64,000 nt of DNA from Gracilaria domingensis (GCA_022539475.1 VCMS01000005.1:248001-312000); one strand, 5' to 3'. Shown: positions 48,456 through 57,850, counted from the first letter of the stretch. Translations and numbers: made by a program. Notes: generated from the sequence alone by a model not told the origin.

Positions 48456-50045
48456 ATGGCTTCGCTACGGTCTTTCTCCTTCTATGCCGCCTCGGCTCTC
48501 AGAAGACGACCGCAAGTGTCCTGTTCTTCAACACGTTCCCAGAGTACATCGTTTCGGCGCGATTCATTTCAATGCACCAGCGCCATGGCAACCTCAGCAA
48601 CATCAACAGAGCCCGCTTCGGAATATGTCAGAGTTCTTCACAAAGAAAAAGGTCTTAACAAGGACCTGCAACGCATGCAATACGCTGTTCGTGGAGAGCT
48701 AGTTCTTCGTGCACAGAAGCTCTCTCGTGATCTGGATGCTGGAGCAAAGCTACCTTTCTCGAGCATAACCTATTGCAACATAGGTAATCCACAATCAGTC
48801 GGTCAGAAGCCTGTATCCTTCCTTCGTGAAAGCTTGGCTGCTGTTGTATATCCTTCCCTTCTCGAAAAAGGTTCTCTTGCCCCGGACGTTGTTGACAGAG
48901 CACGCGCGTTTTTGAGAAGTTGTCACAGTGTCGGCGCCTACTCAGAGAGCAAAGGTGTGGATTTCGTTCGGAATCGGATAGCCAAAGCAATTGAAGACAG
49001 AGATGGGTACCCGGCAGATCCAGAGACAATATTTCTAGGTAACGGAGCGAGTGATGCTGTCAAGGCAATGCTTCAAATCATCATTAGAGATTCCGCAGAC
49101 GGTATTCTTATACCTATTCCTCAATACCCGTTGTATTCCGCCACGCTGACTGCTCTCGCTGGCAAACAAGTTGACTACTACTTAGATGAAGACAACGGAT
49201 GGGCTTTGAGCATTGATGAACTGAAGAAGAGCCTATATGAAGCTAGAAAAGAAGGAACTGATGTTCGGGCCATAGTCGTTATAAATCCTGGAAATCCGAC
49301 AGGCCAAGTACTTTCCGAAGCGAATATGCGCGATATTGTTCGTTTCTGCGGAACAGAAAAGTTGGTGATTATGGCCGATGAGGTATACCAAAAGAACGTA
49401 TATGTAGAGAGCAAGCCTTTTGTATCTTTCAAGAAGGTCGTATGTGATTTGGGCAGCCCAGTGGAACTCGCTAGTTTTCACAGCATATCCAAGGGTGTCC
49501 TTGGAGAATGTGGATTGCGAGGTGGCTATGTTGAACTACACAACACGCAGCAAGATTTGAACGACCTTCTCTACAAGGTATTTTCTGTATCGCTATGCTC
49601 AAACGTGGTGGGCCAGTACGCGATCGATTTGATGATGACACCACCAAAGGAAGGTGAAGCGTCATACAGTCTGTATAAACGGGAAACGGATGACATCTAC
49701 AATGACCTTAAAGCAAAAGCTCAGAAGCTTTGTAAAGGTCTGAACACTCTCGAGGGGGTCAGCTGCAACGATTCTGAGGGAGCGATGTATCTATTCCCGC
49801 AAATACGCCTTCCAAAGAAAGCCATCGAAACGGCCAAGCAGCGTGGTTACGCATGTGCTGACGTGCTATACTGCGTGGAACTCTTGGAAGCAACTGGAAT
49901 ATGCGTTGTTCCTGGTTCAGGATTTGGGCAGCGTCAAGGAACCTATCACTTTCGAACGACTTTCTTACCCTCACGAGAAAAGATTGATGGCGTGGTGAAT
50001 AGTATGCGAACTTTTCATGATCAATTTCTTCGTAGGTATTCGTAG
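48456..50045 (+). CDS. ALAAT: Alanine aminotransferase
   Basis: This PLP enzyme interconverts alanine plus 2-oxoglutarate with pyruvate plus glutamate. The protein is 529 residues, with an Arg/Ser-rich, acid-poor N terminus (residues 1-45) that looks like a mitochondrial or plastid targeting peptide. Family features are YCNIGNPQSVGQKPVSFLRE, FLGNGASDAVKAML, IPIPQYPLYSATL, VINPGNPTGQVL, IMADEVYQKNVY, and the PLP lysine near residue 346 in SFHSISKGVLGECGLRGGY. The C terminus ends RRYS rather than a peroxisomal SKL-type signal, which argues against the peroxisomal glutamate:glyoxylate form, though this cannot be excluded. Single exon and intact. Confidence 0.93.
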   Translation: MASLRSFSFYAASALRRRPQVSCSSTRSQSTSFRRDSFQCTSAMATSATSTEPASEYVRVLHKEKGLNKDLQRMQYAVRGELVLRAQKLSRDLDAGAKLPFSSITYCNIGNPQSVGQKPVSFLRESLAAVVYPSLLEKGSLAPDVVDRARAFLRSCHSVGAYSESKGVDFVRNRIAKAIEDRDGYPADPETIFLGNGASDAVKAMLQIIIRDSADGILIPIPQYPLYSATLTALAGKQVDYYLDEDNGWALSIDELKKSLYEARKEGTDVRAIVVINPGNPTGQVLSEANMRDIVRFCGTEKLVIMADEVYQKNVYVESKPFVSFKKVVCDLGSPVELASFHSISKGVLGECGLRGGYVELHNTQQDLNDLLYKVFSVSLCSNVVGQYAIDLMMTPPKEGEASYSLYKRETDDIYNDLKAKAQKLCKGLNTLEGVSCNDSEGAMYLFPQIRLPKKAIETAKQRGYACADVLYCVELLEATGICVVPGSGFGQRQGTYHFRTTFLPSREKIDGVVNSMRTFHDQFLRRYS

Positions 50046-50283
50046 AGAGATACTGTGAAACAATCATCCCGATGTGCGTGGTCTCGTAGTGATCAGGATG
50101 TATTGCGAATCTCAATGTGTGCTCCTGATGCAGTATGAAGGTTAGGTCAAGTTAGCGCTTATTGTTCCACATCGTAGACACTTGATAGGCATTTAGAGCT
50201 ACGCCTCCGCTTGTTAATATTTGCATGACAAAAATGCCTTCGGTTAGACGGCTTTGCCTGATACCACGAATGAAGTGCTCCCG

Positions 50284-51976
50284 TCACTTCCAATGCTTTC
50301 CATAAAGTTGTCGCCGAAAATGGGCAGATTTTTGTAAAGGAATGGCGTATATCCAAGGACTCCAATATAAGAAGGCTAGAAAGACCATCACACAAACAGT
50401 TGCACAAACCCAGGTTTGCATACGACGGGATGGTATGATATCAACCAAATTCGCGGTTCCCAAGAGCGCATAGAACAGGGGGGGAAGATAGTGATACAGA
50501 AATGTGCACCTCGTCACTTCTGCGACATTTTTGAATGTTTGGTGAACGAAAAATGCACAGAAAAGGTTAGGTTAGGTTCAAAATGTTTGCTTGTTCACAG
50601 AGGACGACTGAACTCATGAGCGGGGTTTGCTTACCGAGATAAGGTAGTAAATTGAGAACAAAAGCGGCTAGGAAAAATAAACCGCGAGCGACAAAAGCTT
50701 GTAGCTTGCGATTGGTGACGCGACTCAGAGACGACTTGGTTCTGTGCATAATGAGAGAGCCTGATATCGCAGCAAAGGCTACGAGCCAGAAAACAGTGAC
50801 GACAGAAACTACGGGATTCACAATAGCATAGATCTTTTCATTGGCCCAGGCGGCTTCAGGATTGAGTTCATTATAATAAAGTAATCCCCTCATGTTAATA
50901 ACCCACTGCCACCACCTACTTTCCCATGGATGGCGGACTTTGATGCCTTTGTTTGCTTTGTACATTTGATGATTAAGGTAAACGAAGTTGCGCACGAAAC
51001 CGTCAGGCTTGGCATTGGGGTCATAATGGGTTCCATTGATTAATGTGCGGCGGAAGGACCTCTTCATAAACGCATCACCGGCCCCGCTGAAGATGAGAAT
51101 ACGGAAGTGAAGCCAAAACAAACTGATGTAAATGGAAAGGGTGATACAGGCAGCCAGAAGAATGTGTTTGGGAGCTAAGCGCCTCTTCGTAAAAGGACGA
51201 GCAGTCAAAGAGACGATGGCAACCAGACCCGGGGTGACCAGAGCGGTCCACTTGACGCTAAGGGCAGCGGTGCCAGACAGGGCGGTAGCGACGACCCATC
51301 GGGTTCGTTGGTGAGATGGAGCACGCCACATTCGCAAAGCGCAGAGAAGGCAGAGAGCCATGAAGCAGAGAAGCTGCGGATCGCATAGCACGAGACGACT
51401 TTCGATGACAGCTAGATGTTCAAACGCGTGTATGAAGGCAGGCAAGAAGCTGGCCGGGAACGAAAGGCCAAACGCTCGACAGATGAGGAACGTCAGGGGA
51501 GACACAGCGGAGCCAAATATAGCACTGGTAAGTCGGAGCGGCACGTAACGCTGCTTGCCAAACAACTCGCCGTTGACGTCATACTTGAGGGTAGGATCGC
51601 CGCAGAACAGGTAGGTAACAAGCAGGAACACAAGCTTGCCCAGCGGTGGATGAATATCAAAAAAGTAACGGCGATAGTAGTAGGCGGAAGTGAACTTAAG
51701 AAAGTGAACCTCGTCGAACACAACGCTGGGCGGATACGAGATGCGATACAGGCGGACGAGCAGCGAAACGGCAAACAGCAGCGGCGCGACAAGGCGCTCG
51801 GCGGGAATGAGATCGGGCGGGACGTGCGGCAAAGGGGCCAGACACGGCGCCGAGGGCGACGGCGACGCGGACAGCGGCGGCGGCGGCGCGGGCGCGGAGA
51901 AGGAGCGATAGAGGCGGCGCATGCGCAGGCGCATGCGAATGAGCGACGCGATGACGGTGTGACGAACGGCGCTCAT
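50284..51976 (-). CDS. PMT: Protein O-mannosyltransferase (GT39) lacking MIR domains, two exons
   Basis: PMTs transfer mannose from dolichyl-phosphate-mannose to Ser/Thr of proteins in the ER. Exon 1 (51976-50635) encodes the N terminus and most helices. The catalytic DE pair is D88-E89 in VVFDEVHF. PMT signatures include YYYRRYFFDIHPPLGKL and SGAGDAFMKRSFRRTL. The stop reached by straight reading (50567) truncates the family's last part, but exon 2 (50519-50284) supplies it: EVTRCTFLYHYLPPLFYALL. The intron is 50520-50634: 115 bases, GTAAGC to GCAG, with a CTAACCTAACC branch-like run. The join gives 525 residues in frame. Most eukaryotic PMTs carry MIR repeats in the central lumenal loop; here only about 30 residues separate SGAGDAFM from FVYLNHQMY, so they are absent. 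It is divergent from QTRT2. Confidence 0.92.
50520..50634 (-). other. Spliceosomal intron in PMT gene
   Basis: The donor is GTAAGC (from 50634 downward) and the acceptor is GCAG ending at 50520. A tandem CTAACCTAACC about 50 bases before the acceptor is a likely branch site. Splicing joins LPYL to EVTRCTFLYHY in frame, restoring the conserved C-terminal PMT motif. It is the best-defined intron in the window. Confidence 0.85.
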
Positions 51977-52107
51977 GGCTTGCGGCGGCGACTGTCGGCG
52001 CGGCGCCGCGCAGACGCGCGTCCGTGCGCATCCGCCATCTTAGCGCGCCGGCGCGCCAGCAAGGCACGCGCCACGTCGCACACGTCGCGGCGGAAAGCGC
52101 CGTCGCA

Positions 52108-52110
<3 letters not shown>

Positions 52111-52142
<32 letters not shown>
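52111..52142 (+). repeat. CGG trinucleotide repeat (about ten units)
   Basis: About ten tandem CGG units end 11 bases before the ATG of the QTRT2-like gene, in the divergent promoter shared with the PMT gene. It is probably in the 5' leader. Such repeats can vary in length between strains. Confidence 0.8.
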
Positions 52143-52144
<2 letters not shown>

Positions 52145-52152
52145 GCGCCGCC

Positions 52153-53688
52153 ATGGACGCGCTGTGGCACGGCAGCCGAACGCGCGGCGCGGCGGCGCGC
52201 GGCGACGAGCACGGCGCCATGAAGGCGCCGACGACGACGGGCCGCGCGCGTCTGCACCACGTGCGCGGCGCGGCGCTGCAGCAGCAGACGCCGGCGCCGC
52301 TGCTGGCGACGCAAAAGGGGCAGCTGCCGTTCCTGCCCGTGCCGCTGGCGCGGCTGGCCACGCCGGCCGGCACCACGCGCCTGCACGCGCTGGCGGCGCC
52401 CGAGTGGCACACGCTCAACGCCAACGCCAAGCTGGGCGCCGCGCAGCTGTTTCCGCGCCTCGAGCTGGACGCCAAGTCGGCGACGTGCAGCGCGGACTGC
52501 ATCTTGTTTCTGACGCTGCGCGCCGTGCCGTCGCACGACCTGCTCACCGACGCGCCGGGCAAGAAGGAGGTGGTGTGCAGCATGGGCGATGGATCGCGCC
52601 GTATCGTTATGTCGTCGCAGGATATGTGCCGCCTTCATCACGCGCTGCGCACGGACTACTGCGTGAGTGTCAGCGACGGCATGACGTTGCACAACGCCGT
52701 CAGGCCAACCGTCCAGCAGCGGCGCGCAAAGCGCAGCGAGATGCTGCAGAACGCGTTCGTGCGCGCGGCCGGCGAGCAAAACAGCCGCCAAGTACTGGTG
52801 GCGATCCAGGGCGGCGACTGCGTGGACACACGCGCGCGGCTGGCGCGCGCGGCCGCCGCACACGCGACGCACGCCAGCGTGGCCGGCTTCTCCATCGAGG
52901 GCCTCTACGCCGGCGAAAGCGTCGCGCGCCGCTTCGAGTGCGTCTCGGCGTGCGTGGAGGCCGTGGCGCACACCGCGCTGCCGCGCGTGCTGCTGGGCGG
53001 CAGCGGCTCGCCGAGCGAGGTGCTGCGCGCCGTGGAGGCGGGCGTGGACGTGATCGAGGGCGACTACCCGTTCGAGCTGGCCGAGCGCGGGCTGGCGCTG
53101 CGCCTCGCCGACGAGCTGGCGCCGCTGTGCGCGCGCGCGCGCGACGAGGCGCTGCGCACCGAGCCGCTGTCGCGCCGCTGCGGCTGCGGCGCGTGCGGCG
53201 GCGCGCCCGGCGGGCGCGCGTTCGCGCGCGGCTACGTGCGCCACCTGCTGGAGGTGCACGAGATGATGGGCGTGTCGCTGCTCGCCATGCACAACGTGTG
53301 GCAGTACCTGCGCTGGTTCGAGGCGCTGCGCGCCGCGCTGGCCGCCGCAGAGCTGCCCGCGTTTGCCGCGCGCTTCCGCCGCGCCGCCGCGCGCCGCGCC
53401 GCCGCCGCCGCGTGCGCGGCGCGGCGCGGCGCGGCGCGGCGCGCGCGACGTCGCGCGCCGCGCTACGCTCGCTGCGCGCGCTGTAAGCACGTGGCTACGC
53501 GTCCCGAGCGCGCGCGGCACGCGCGCCGCGCTCGCTGTGCGCGACCGCTGTCGCGCGTTGGAGCGCGTCACCTCGCGCTCATTGCCGCGTTCCCCCCTGC
53601 GCGCGCCGCCACCCCGCCCCCCTTAACCCCCCCTCCCGTCCCCCCCCGTCTCCTCTCCTCCCGCCGCCTGAGAGCGTGGTCGCGATGA
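52153..53688 (+). CDS. QTRT2: Queuine tRNA-ribosyltransferase accessory subunit 2 (QTRT2-like)
   Basis: QTRT2 pairs with QTRT1 to exchange guanine for queuine at the tRNA wobble position. The ATG at 52153 gives 511 residues; an ATG at 52219 (MKAPTTTGRARLH) fits the family N terminus slightly better. The TIM-barrel parts are clear: LVAIQGGDC, VAGFSIEGLYAGE, VLLGGSGSPSEVLRAVEAG, GVDVIEGDYPFELAERG. The zinc site is CGCGACGG plus the His in GYVRHLLEVHEMMG. The family usually ends soon after the ALRAALAAAELPAF region; here about 120 more Arg/Ala-rich residues run on to a TGA that overlaps the next gene's ATG (ATGA, 53685-53688). Very high GC makes stops rare, so this tail may be chance or include an unspliced intron (GTAAGC at about 53482). 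The gene is far more GC-rich than its neighbours. Confidence 0.85.
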   Translation: MDALWHGSRTRGAAARGDEHGAMKAPTTTGRARLHHVRGAALQQQTPAPLLATQKGQLPFLPVPLARLATPAGTTRLHALAAPEWHTLNANAKLGAAQLFPRLELDAKSATCSADCILFLTLRAVPSHDLLTDAPGKKEVVCSMGDGSRRIVMSSQDMCRLHHALRTDYCVSVSDGMTLHNAVRPTVQQRRAKRSEMLQNAFVRAAGEQNSRQVLVAIQGGDCVDTRARLARAAAAHATHASVAGFSIEGLYAGESVARRFECVSACVEAVAHTALPRVLLGGSGSPSEVLRAVEAGVDVIEGDYPFELAERGLALRLADELAPLCARARDEALRTEPLSRRCGCGACGGAPGGRAFARGYVRHLLEVHEMMGVSLLAMHNVWQYLRWFEALRAALAAAELPAFAARFRRAAARRAAAAACAARRGAARRARRRAPRYARCARCKHVATRPERARHARRARCARPLSRVGARHLALIAAFPPARAATPPPLTPPPVPPRLLSSRRLRAWSR

Positions 53689-55064
53689 CCACTCTGCTGC
53701 CGGGCGTTGACTACGCGCGCGTGCTGGAGCAATCGCACGCGGTGGCGTTCTTTCGCTCTCTGCCGCGGTGGCCGACTGCTTCCAGACAGTTTGAGTTCTC
53801 GTTCGCGTACCTCTCGCCTGTGGCTTTCACCGCCTTGTTGCCCATCTTCTTCGCCGTCGCGCTCACGCTCCTACTGTTGGTGCACCTGCTTGTTCGATAC
53901 TCGTGTCGCCGCGAGTCCACGGAAGCGCGCATCAAGCGTCTGGCGCTTTCGCGACCGGCCACGCTGTTGCAGTGCGCTTTCTCGTCGCTTATTCTGTTCC
54001 TCATTTTTACGTTCACCTCGCTCACGTTGCTTGCAAACGCTACGCTTCAGTTTGCGGCCTTGGATGCCGTCGATTTGATTTCGGCGCTCACAAACGATCT
54101 TTCGCTGTCGGGCTTTTCTTTTGTTGATGTTGCGCTCTTCTTCAGAAGGCGTCTGCTCGATTTTGACCCGGCCGCCGCGCTTCGTGCTGACAATCCGATT
54201 AACCAGTTTTTACCCGAGTTTGGCGAGCGCTCCCTGTCGGCCATGCACCAGTACACCATACAAAACTATCCCAATCTCAACCCGCTGCGCACAAATCTGC
54301 TCTCGTTAGTAAACGCCATAGATCACGTCTTGCAAGTTGTTCGCCGCGCCGTCACGCTGGTCTACGTCGTTCTGCTTGCAATCATTCTGCTCATCGCCTC
54401 TGCACCGCTTTTGTTGTTCCTTGTGGACGCTTTCACCGTTCAGAACCGTCGCCGAGTGCTTCGATTTTTGGCGCATCTCACCTTCTTCCTGCTGCCGTCG
54501 TTTTTCTGCTGGGCATGCGTGGGAGTTACTGCTGCTGTTGGTATTACTGTGGCTGACGTTTGCCACATGTTGCATGACTATCGCCACGCCTTGCTGGGAA
54601 ACCCTGTCTCAGAACCCAACGCGCTGTTGCAGTCCGGCTTTGACTGTCCGGCCACGTCTGCTGTGGGCGTGCGTGAACGGATTCAGCTGGCTGCTGACTC
54701 TGTCCTTCAGAGCGAGTTGGCGTCGTCTACCGTCAAGTTACTGCTCAATACTTCGGCCGAAAGCATTGCCGAAACGGCTCGGTGGTCGGGCAATCGTGTG
54801 GAAGTTGCGCTGAATTGTTCGATGCAGATCCAGTTTTCGGGAAAGCTGGAAAGCGTTGTGTGCTCGCCGGCGGGACATGGCGCTCTTCAAGGCGTCTATG
54901 ACTTATTTATTGGCTTTCTGGGACTCTCTATTTGTCTGACGCTTGCAGGCTTTGCCAGCTTGTTTGGGATGCAAGTGGCAAGGAGCTTGATTGTTTGGCG
55001 AGGAGTGAAGGAGCCGGGGCTAAGTATGGACGACGTAAGCGACATGACTATCAGTGCTGCATAG
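53685..55064 (+). CDS. Five-pass membrane protein with tweety/prominin-like topology
   Basis: The ATG at 53685 gives 459 residues; the longer frame begins with GTG. Hydrophobic helices are at about 50-73 (AFTALLPIFFAVALTLLLLV), 95-117 (CAFSSLILFLIFTFTSLTLL), 224-248 (VTLVYVVLLAIILLIASAPL), 258-283 (FLAHLTFFLLPSFFCWACVG) and 412-437 (VYDLFIGFLGLSICLTLAGF). Helices 1-2, 3-4 and 5 are separated by two long loops with Asn-linked sequons (NAT, NTS, NCS), matching tweety-homologue and prominin topology. Plants have related uncharacterised proteins. Direct sequence identity to tweety is weak, so this is a topology call. The 5' leader overlaps the QTRT2 frame by four bases and is rich in C runs. It is convergent with nothing nearby. 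Confidence 0.7.
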   Translation: MTTLLPGVDYARVLEQSHAVAFFRSLPRWPTASRQFEFSFAYLSPVAFTALLPIFFAVALTLLLLVHLLVRYSCRRESTEARIKRLALSRPATLLQCAFSSLILFLIFTFTSLTLLANATLQFAALDAVDLISALTNDLSLSGFSFVDVALFFRRRLLDFDPAAALRADNPINQFLPEFGERSLSAMHQYTIQNYPNLNPLRTNLLSLVNAIDHVLQVVRRAVTLVYVVLLAIILLIASAPLLLFLVDAFTVQNRRRVLRFLAHLTFFLLPSFFCWACVGVTAAVGITVADVCHMLHDYRHALLGNPVSEPNALLQSGFDCPATSAVGVRERIQLAADSVLQSELASSTVKLLLNTSAESIAETARWSGNRVEVALNCSMQIQFSGKLESVVCSPAGHGALQGVYDLFIGFLGLSICLTLAGFASLFGMQVARSLIVWRGVKEPGLSMDDVSDMTISAA

Positions 55065-55349
55065 AGCTGCGATGGCTTCGTGACGTAGCCTGCACTCGCC
55101 GTGCCTGTGTACTACTCTGTACTATTTGAACTCTCGACATCTAACTGAACTGAATAACTCTGCTGATTGCTGATTGACGCACTTTACAAGTGTTTTGTAA
55201 ATGAAATGAACATTTTGACCCAAAGGCTGTTCCTTATCGATCCAACGATTGCCCTTAACCGGGTGAATAGTTTTGAGGAAAGATTGACTGCCATCCTGTC
55301 AGCGGGCCGATGGCAAGTTGTTATGTTCTGGCCTGACGTTGGTGTGAAA

Positions 55350-55386
55350 CAAGTTGCATGTTGCTTGCAAGCAAGCATGCAACTTG
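55350..55386. repeat. 37-base palindrome with one-base slip
   Basis: Left arm CAAGTTGCATGTTGCTTG pairs with right arm CAAGCAAGCATGCAACTTG, with a single unpaired base and no loop. It lies about 290 bp downstream of the five-pass membrane protein stop. Confidence 0.85.
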
Positions 55387-56112
55387 CAGGCAGCAACATG
55401 CAGAAAGTTGTTGTTCAGAGGCGAGCTTCTCTAGTAGCTCGGGGTGAGGACTCCTCCCTGAGGGGTTCACCGATGGTAGCGCTCTTACCCTTGGGGTTGT
55501 ATGCCAGAGAGAGTCTGCTGTGGTTAAACCTTCAGTTTGGGAGGTGTGCTCGAATTCAGAGCCACAAATAAAGTTACTGTGCGTGGAGCACATTTCTGCG
55601 AGAGCCAGGGCTTGATGTTTTATACGACGGCCGTTACATTACAAGCGGCGTGTGCTTGTGTAAAGCTTCGCATGACAACAATGAGCAGTGCCAACGAAGA
55701 AAAGCGCCGTTTTCCAGAAGAAAAAGAGATTTGATTCGCGCTTGCTTGAAGCTTTTATGTTGCTGGATAAGTTGCTAAGGTTATCGAACACGACAAAAAT
55801 AAGCATCGGCGCGAGTGTGATGAAGACGTCGCGGCAGATGTGTGCAGCGAATCACGTCGACGTTCATGCCCTTTACAAGAGTATCATAGCACGTTGAAGC
55901 GCACGTCATCGGCCAGAAACGCAGGCGAGAGCGGTGCGGGTGCGAACTCGAATCTGCTCATCGTGCTACCGACAAGTCGTTGGCCCTTCCACCGCCCAAT
56001 CTGATGACGTGTTACAAGACACGTACTGTTACCGCTTTACAGTAAGCTAAGTTTCTCCAACGCGGATGACACAGTGACAGGCTGCATGTCGGTTGTGACA
56101 TCTCTAGGTCAT

Positions 56113-56135
56113 GGCATGTCACAATGTGACATGCC
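56113..56135. repeat. 23-base perfect palindrome
   Basis: Arms GGCATGTCACA and TGTGACATGCC flank one A. It is 230 bp upstream of the acyl-CoA synthetase ATG. Nearby GTGACA and TGACATC copies suggest a degenerate cluster. Confidence 0.85.
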
Positions 56136-56365
56136 GTTACGCTTTACAGCCCATACTAACCGAACCATTACAGCACGTTACAGATTGGGGTTCGCCGCTG
56201 GCGAACCTCGGGCGAATCCAATCCAGTGGGCTCGCCCGAGATCGGTTCTTCGTGGCGAGCACGCGCATGGGTCAGGCTCATTCCTGAGGCCAGGAGTCAC
56301 CTCGATCCCCGACACCCATCCATGTCCGCTACGCACGCATTCCCTGATGAGCTTTCACCCCCGTG

Positions 56366-57850
56366 ATGAACAGCAGCTGTGCCATCCTGCACAACTCGGA
56401 CGGCACCAGTCAATCGCTCCAGAGCGCTATCGCTCAATCGTACGCACAGCTCGCAGTGTATCTTAATTCACCACATGATTTCAGCCATCGGCTCCAAGTC
56501 GCGCTCTTCCGTCTTCCGCCCCGTTTCGCGTTGTCGACGTGCTTTGCGCTTCATCGCTTGCAATGTGTGCCTGTTTTTCTCAACGACCGATGGGGTTTAC
56601 CTGAGCTACGAAAAACCCTTCTGAGTTTTCCATCGTCGGTATTCATCACCACCGACGAGCAACACAAGCAGCTGTCCCCGCTTTTCTCCACCCTTGATCA
56701 TCCCCCGTCCGTGCTGCTCTTGCGTCACGATGCCACATTTTCCCACATTCCATCCAAATCCTCTTTGAAGCCTGCCTCTCTGGCGTCGGACACATGTGCC
56801 GTCTTCTTCACCTCAGGTACATCAGGCAGGCCTAAGCCGGTTCCATTAACATTCCGTAACGTATACGTGCAATCTCGCTTCAAGAAGTTTTCTCTTCGCC
56901 TCAGTCCCACCACTGTCTACCTTCATCTGGCACCTCTGTATCACCTTTCAGGCTTTTCATCCAGCCATGCCGTTGCCCTTGCACATGGCCATCACATTTT
57001 TGCCCCCTCCACTCTTCACCCGAGCAATTCATCACACGCAGCAGTTTTGCTCACGCTCATACAACAATCTCGAACAAGTCATTTAGTCGCCGTTCCTTCC
57101 ACGCTACAACTACTCGTAGACGCTGCGAACAGGACAAAGTTTCCTCACGTCAGCACGATCCTATACGGTGGCGCTCGGGCACAACCCTCTCTGCTTGCCG
57201 CACTGTCACGACTCTGTCCAAACGCGAGAATCCTTGGCGCATACAGCATGTCGGAAACGGCCAGCAGCATCATTCTACAGCAACATCCACATCCTGGCTT
57301 TCTTGTGCCACATTTTGCTGCTCGTGTCATGGATGTGTCATCGGGTCTTCCATGCGTGCAAGGGCAGCGAGGGGAACTTTGGTTACGTGGTTCTGCCGTT
57401 TTCACTGGTTATGCCCACTCAGACAAGAGGGAATACATGCAGGATGGGTTCTTTCGCACAGGCGATGTCGTTGTGGAGAACAAAGACGGCAGTTTCGAGG
57501 TGTTGGGGCGCACTACTGATTCGATTAGGTCTGCCGGCGAAACAGTGTGGCCTGTTGAAGTGGAAACTACCCTACTTGCGCATCCTGCTGTAAGGGAGGC
57601 AGCAGTTGTTGGAGTACCCCACCGCATTCTGGGAGAAGCTGTCGTTGCAGCTGTGGTTCTGATGGTTAAGGAGAACGCATCAAAAGTAGTAGACACACTC
57701 ATGGGTGCTTGTAGAGAGACTTTAGCGCACTATAAGTGTCCAAAGCATATATTTGTCACTGGCTGTCTACCTAAGAATCCAAACGGCAAGATCAGTCGCG
57801 TTGATGTGCGGCGGTTGTGTATCAAAGATGAGCCCCAAGCCCATCTTTGA
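56366..57850 (+). CDS. AMP-binding acyl-CoA synthetase (possibly MenE-like)
   Basis: ANL-family enzymes adenylate a carboxylic acid with ATP and transfer it to CoA. The ATG at 56366 gives 494 residues; one codon earlier is GTG. The P-loop FFTSGTSGRPKPVPLTF lies near residue 145, YSMSETASS near 290, and the C-terminal hinge FFRTGDVVVENKDGSFEVLGRTTDSIRSAGETV near 370-400. The catalytic A10 lysine is in NPNGKISR (about residue 473). The compact length and the GETVWPVEVE motif recall o-succinylbenzoate-CoA ligases (MenE/AAE14 of phylloquinone synthesis), though the usual GGENVYPEEVE is altered. No clear targeting peptide is seen, which weakens a plastid role. Substrate unknown. Confidence 0.85.
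   Translation: MNSSCAILHNSDGTSQSLQSAIAQSYAQLAVYLNSPHDFSHRLQVALFRLPPRFALSTCFALHRLQCVPVFLNDRWGLPELRKTLLSFPSSVFITTDEQHKQLSPLFSTLDHPPSVLLLRHDATFSHIPSKSSLKPASLASDTCAVFFTSGTSGRPKPVPLTFRNVYVQSRFKKFSLRLSPTTVYLHLAPLYHLSGFSSSHAVALAHGHHIFAPSTLHPSNSSHAAVLLTLIQQSRTSHLVAVPSTLQLLVDAANRTKFPHVSTILYGGARAQPSLLAALSRLCPNARILGAYSMSETASSIILQQHPHPGFLVPHFAARVMDVSSGLPCVQGQRGELWLRGSAVFTGYAHSDKREYMQDGFFRTGDVVVENKDGSFEVLGRTTDSIRSAGETVWPVEVETTLLAHPAVREAAVVGVPHRILGEAVVAAVVLMVKENASKVVDTLMGACRETLAHYKCPKHIFVTGCLPKNPNGKISRVDVRRLCIKDEPQAHL

Larger units (their letters stand above)
55065..56365. other. Intergenic region with palindromes
   Basis: This 1.3 kb stretch lies between two same-strand genes. Palindromes are at 55350-55386 and 56113-56135. 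Several TGACATG-type repeats lie around 56090-56140. Short open frames are not supported. Confidence 0.45.

Noticed and set aside
52164-53486. 440-codon plus-strand frame overlapping QTRT2
   Set aside because: Same GC-rich effect; Arg-rich with no family match, while the other frame has all QTRT2 motifs.
51973-53571. 532-codon open frame on the minus strand opposite QTRT2
   Set aside because: It is low-complexity Arg/Ala/His, has no domain, and arises from the scarcity of stops in GC-rich DNA opposite a gene with clear homology.
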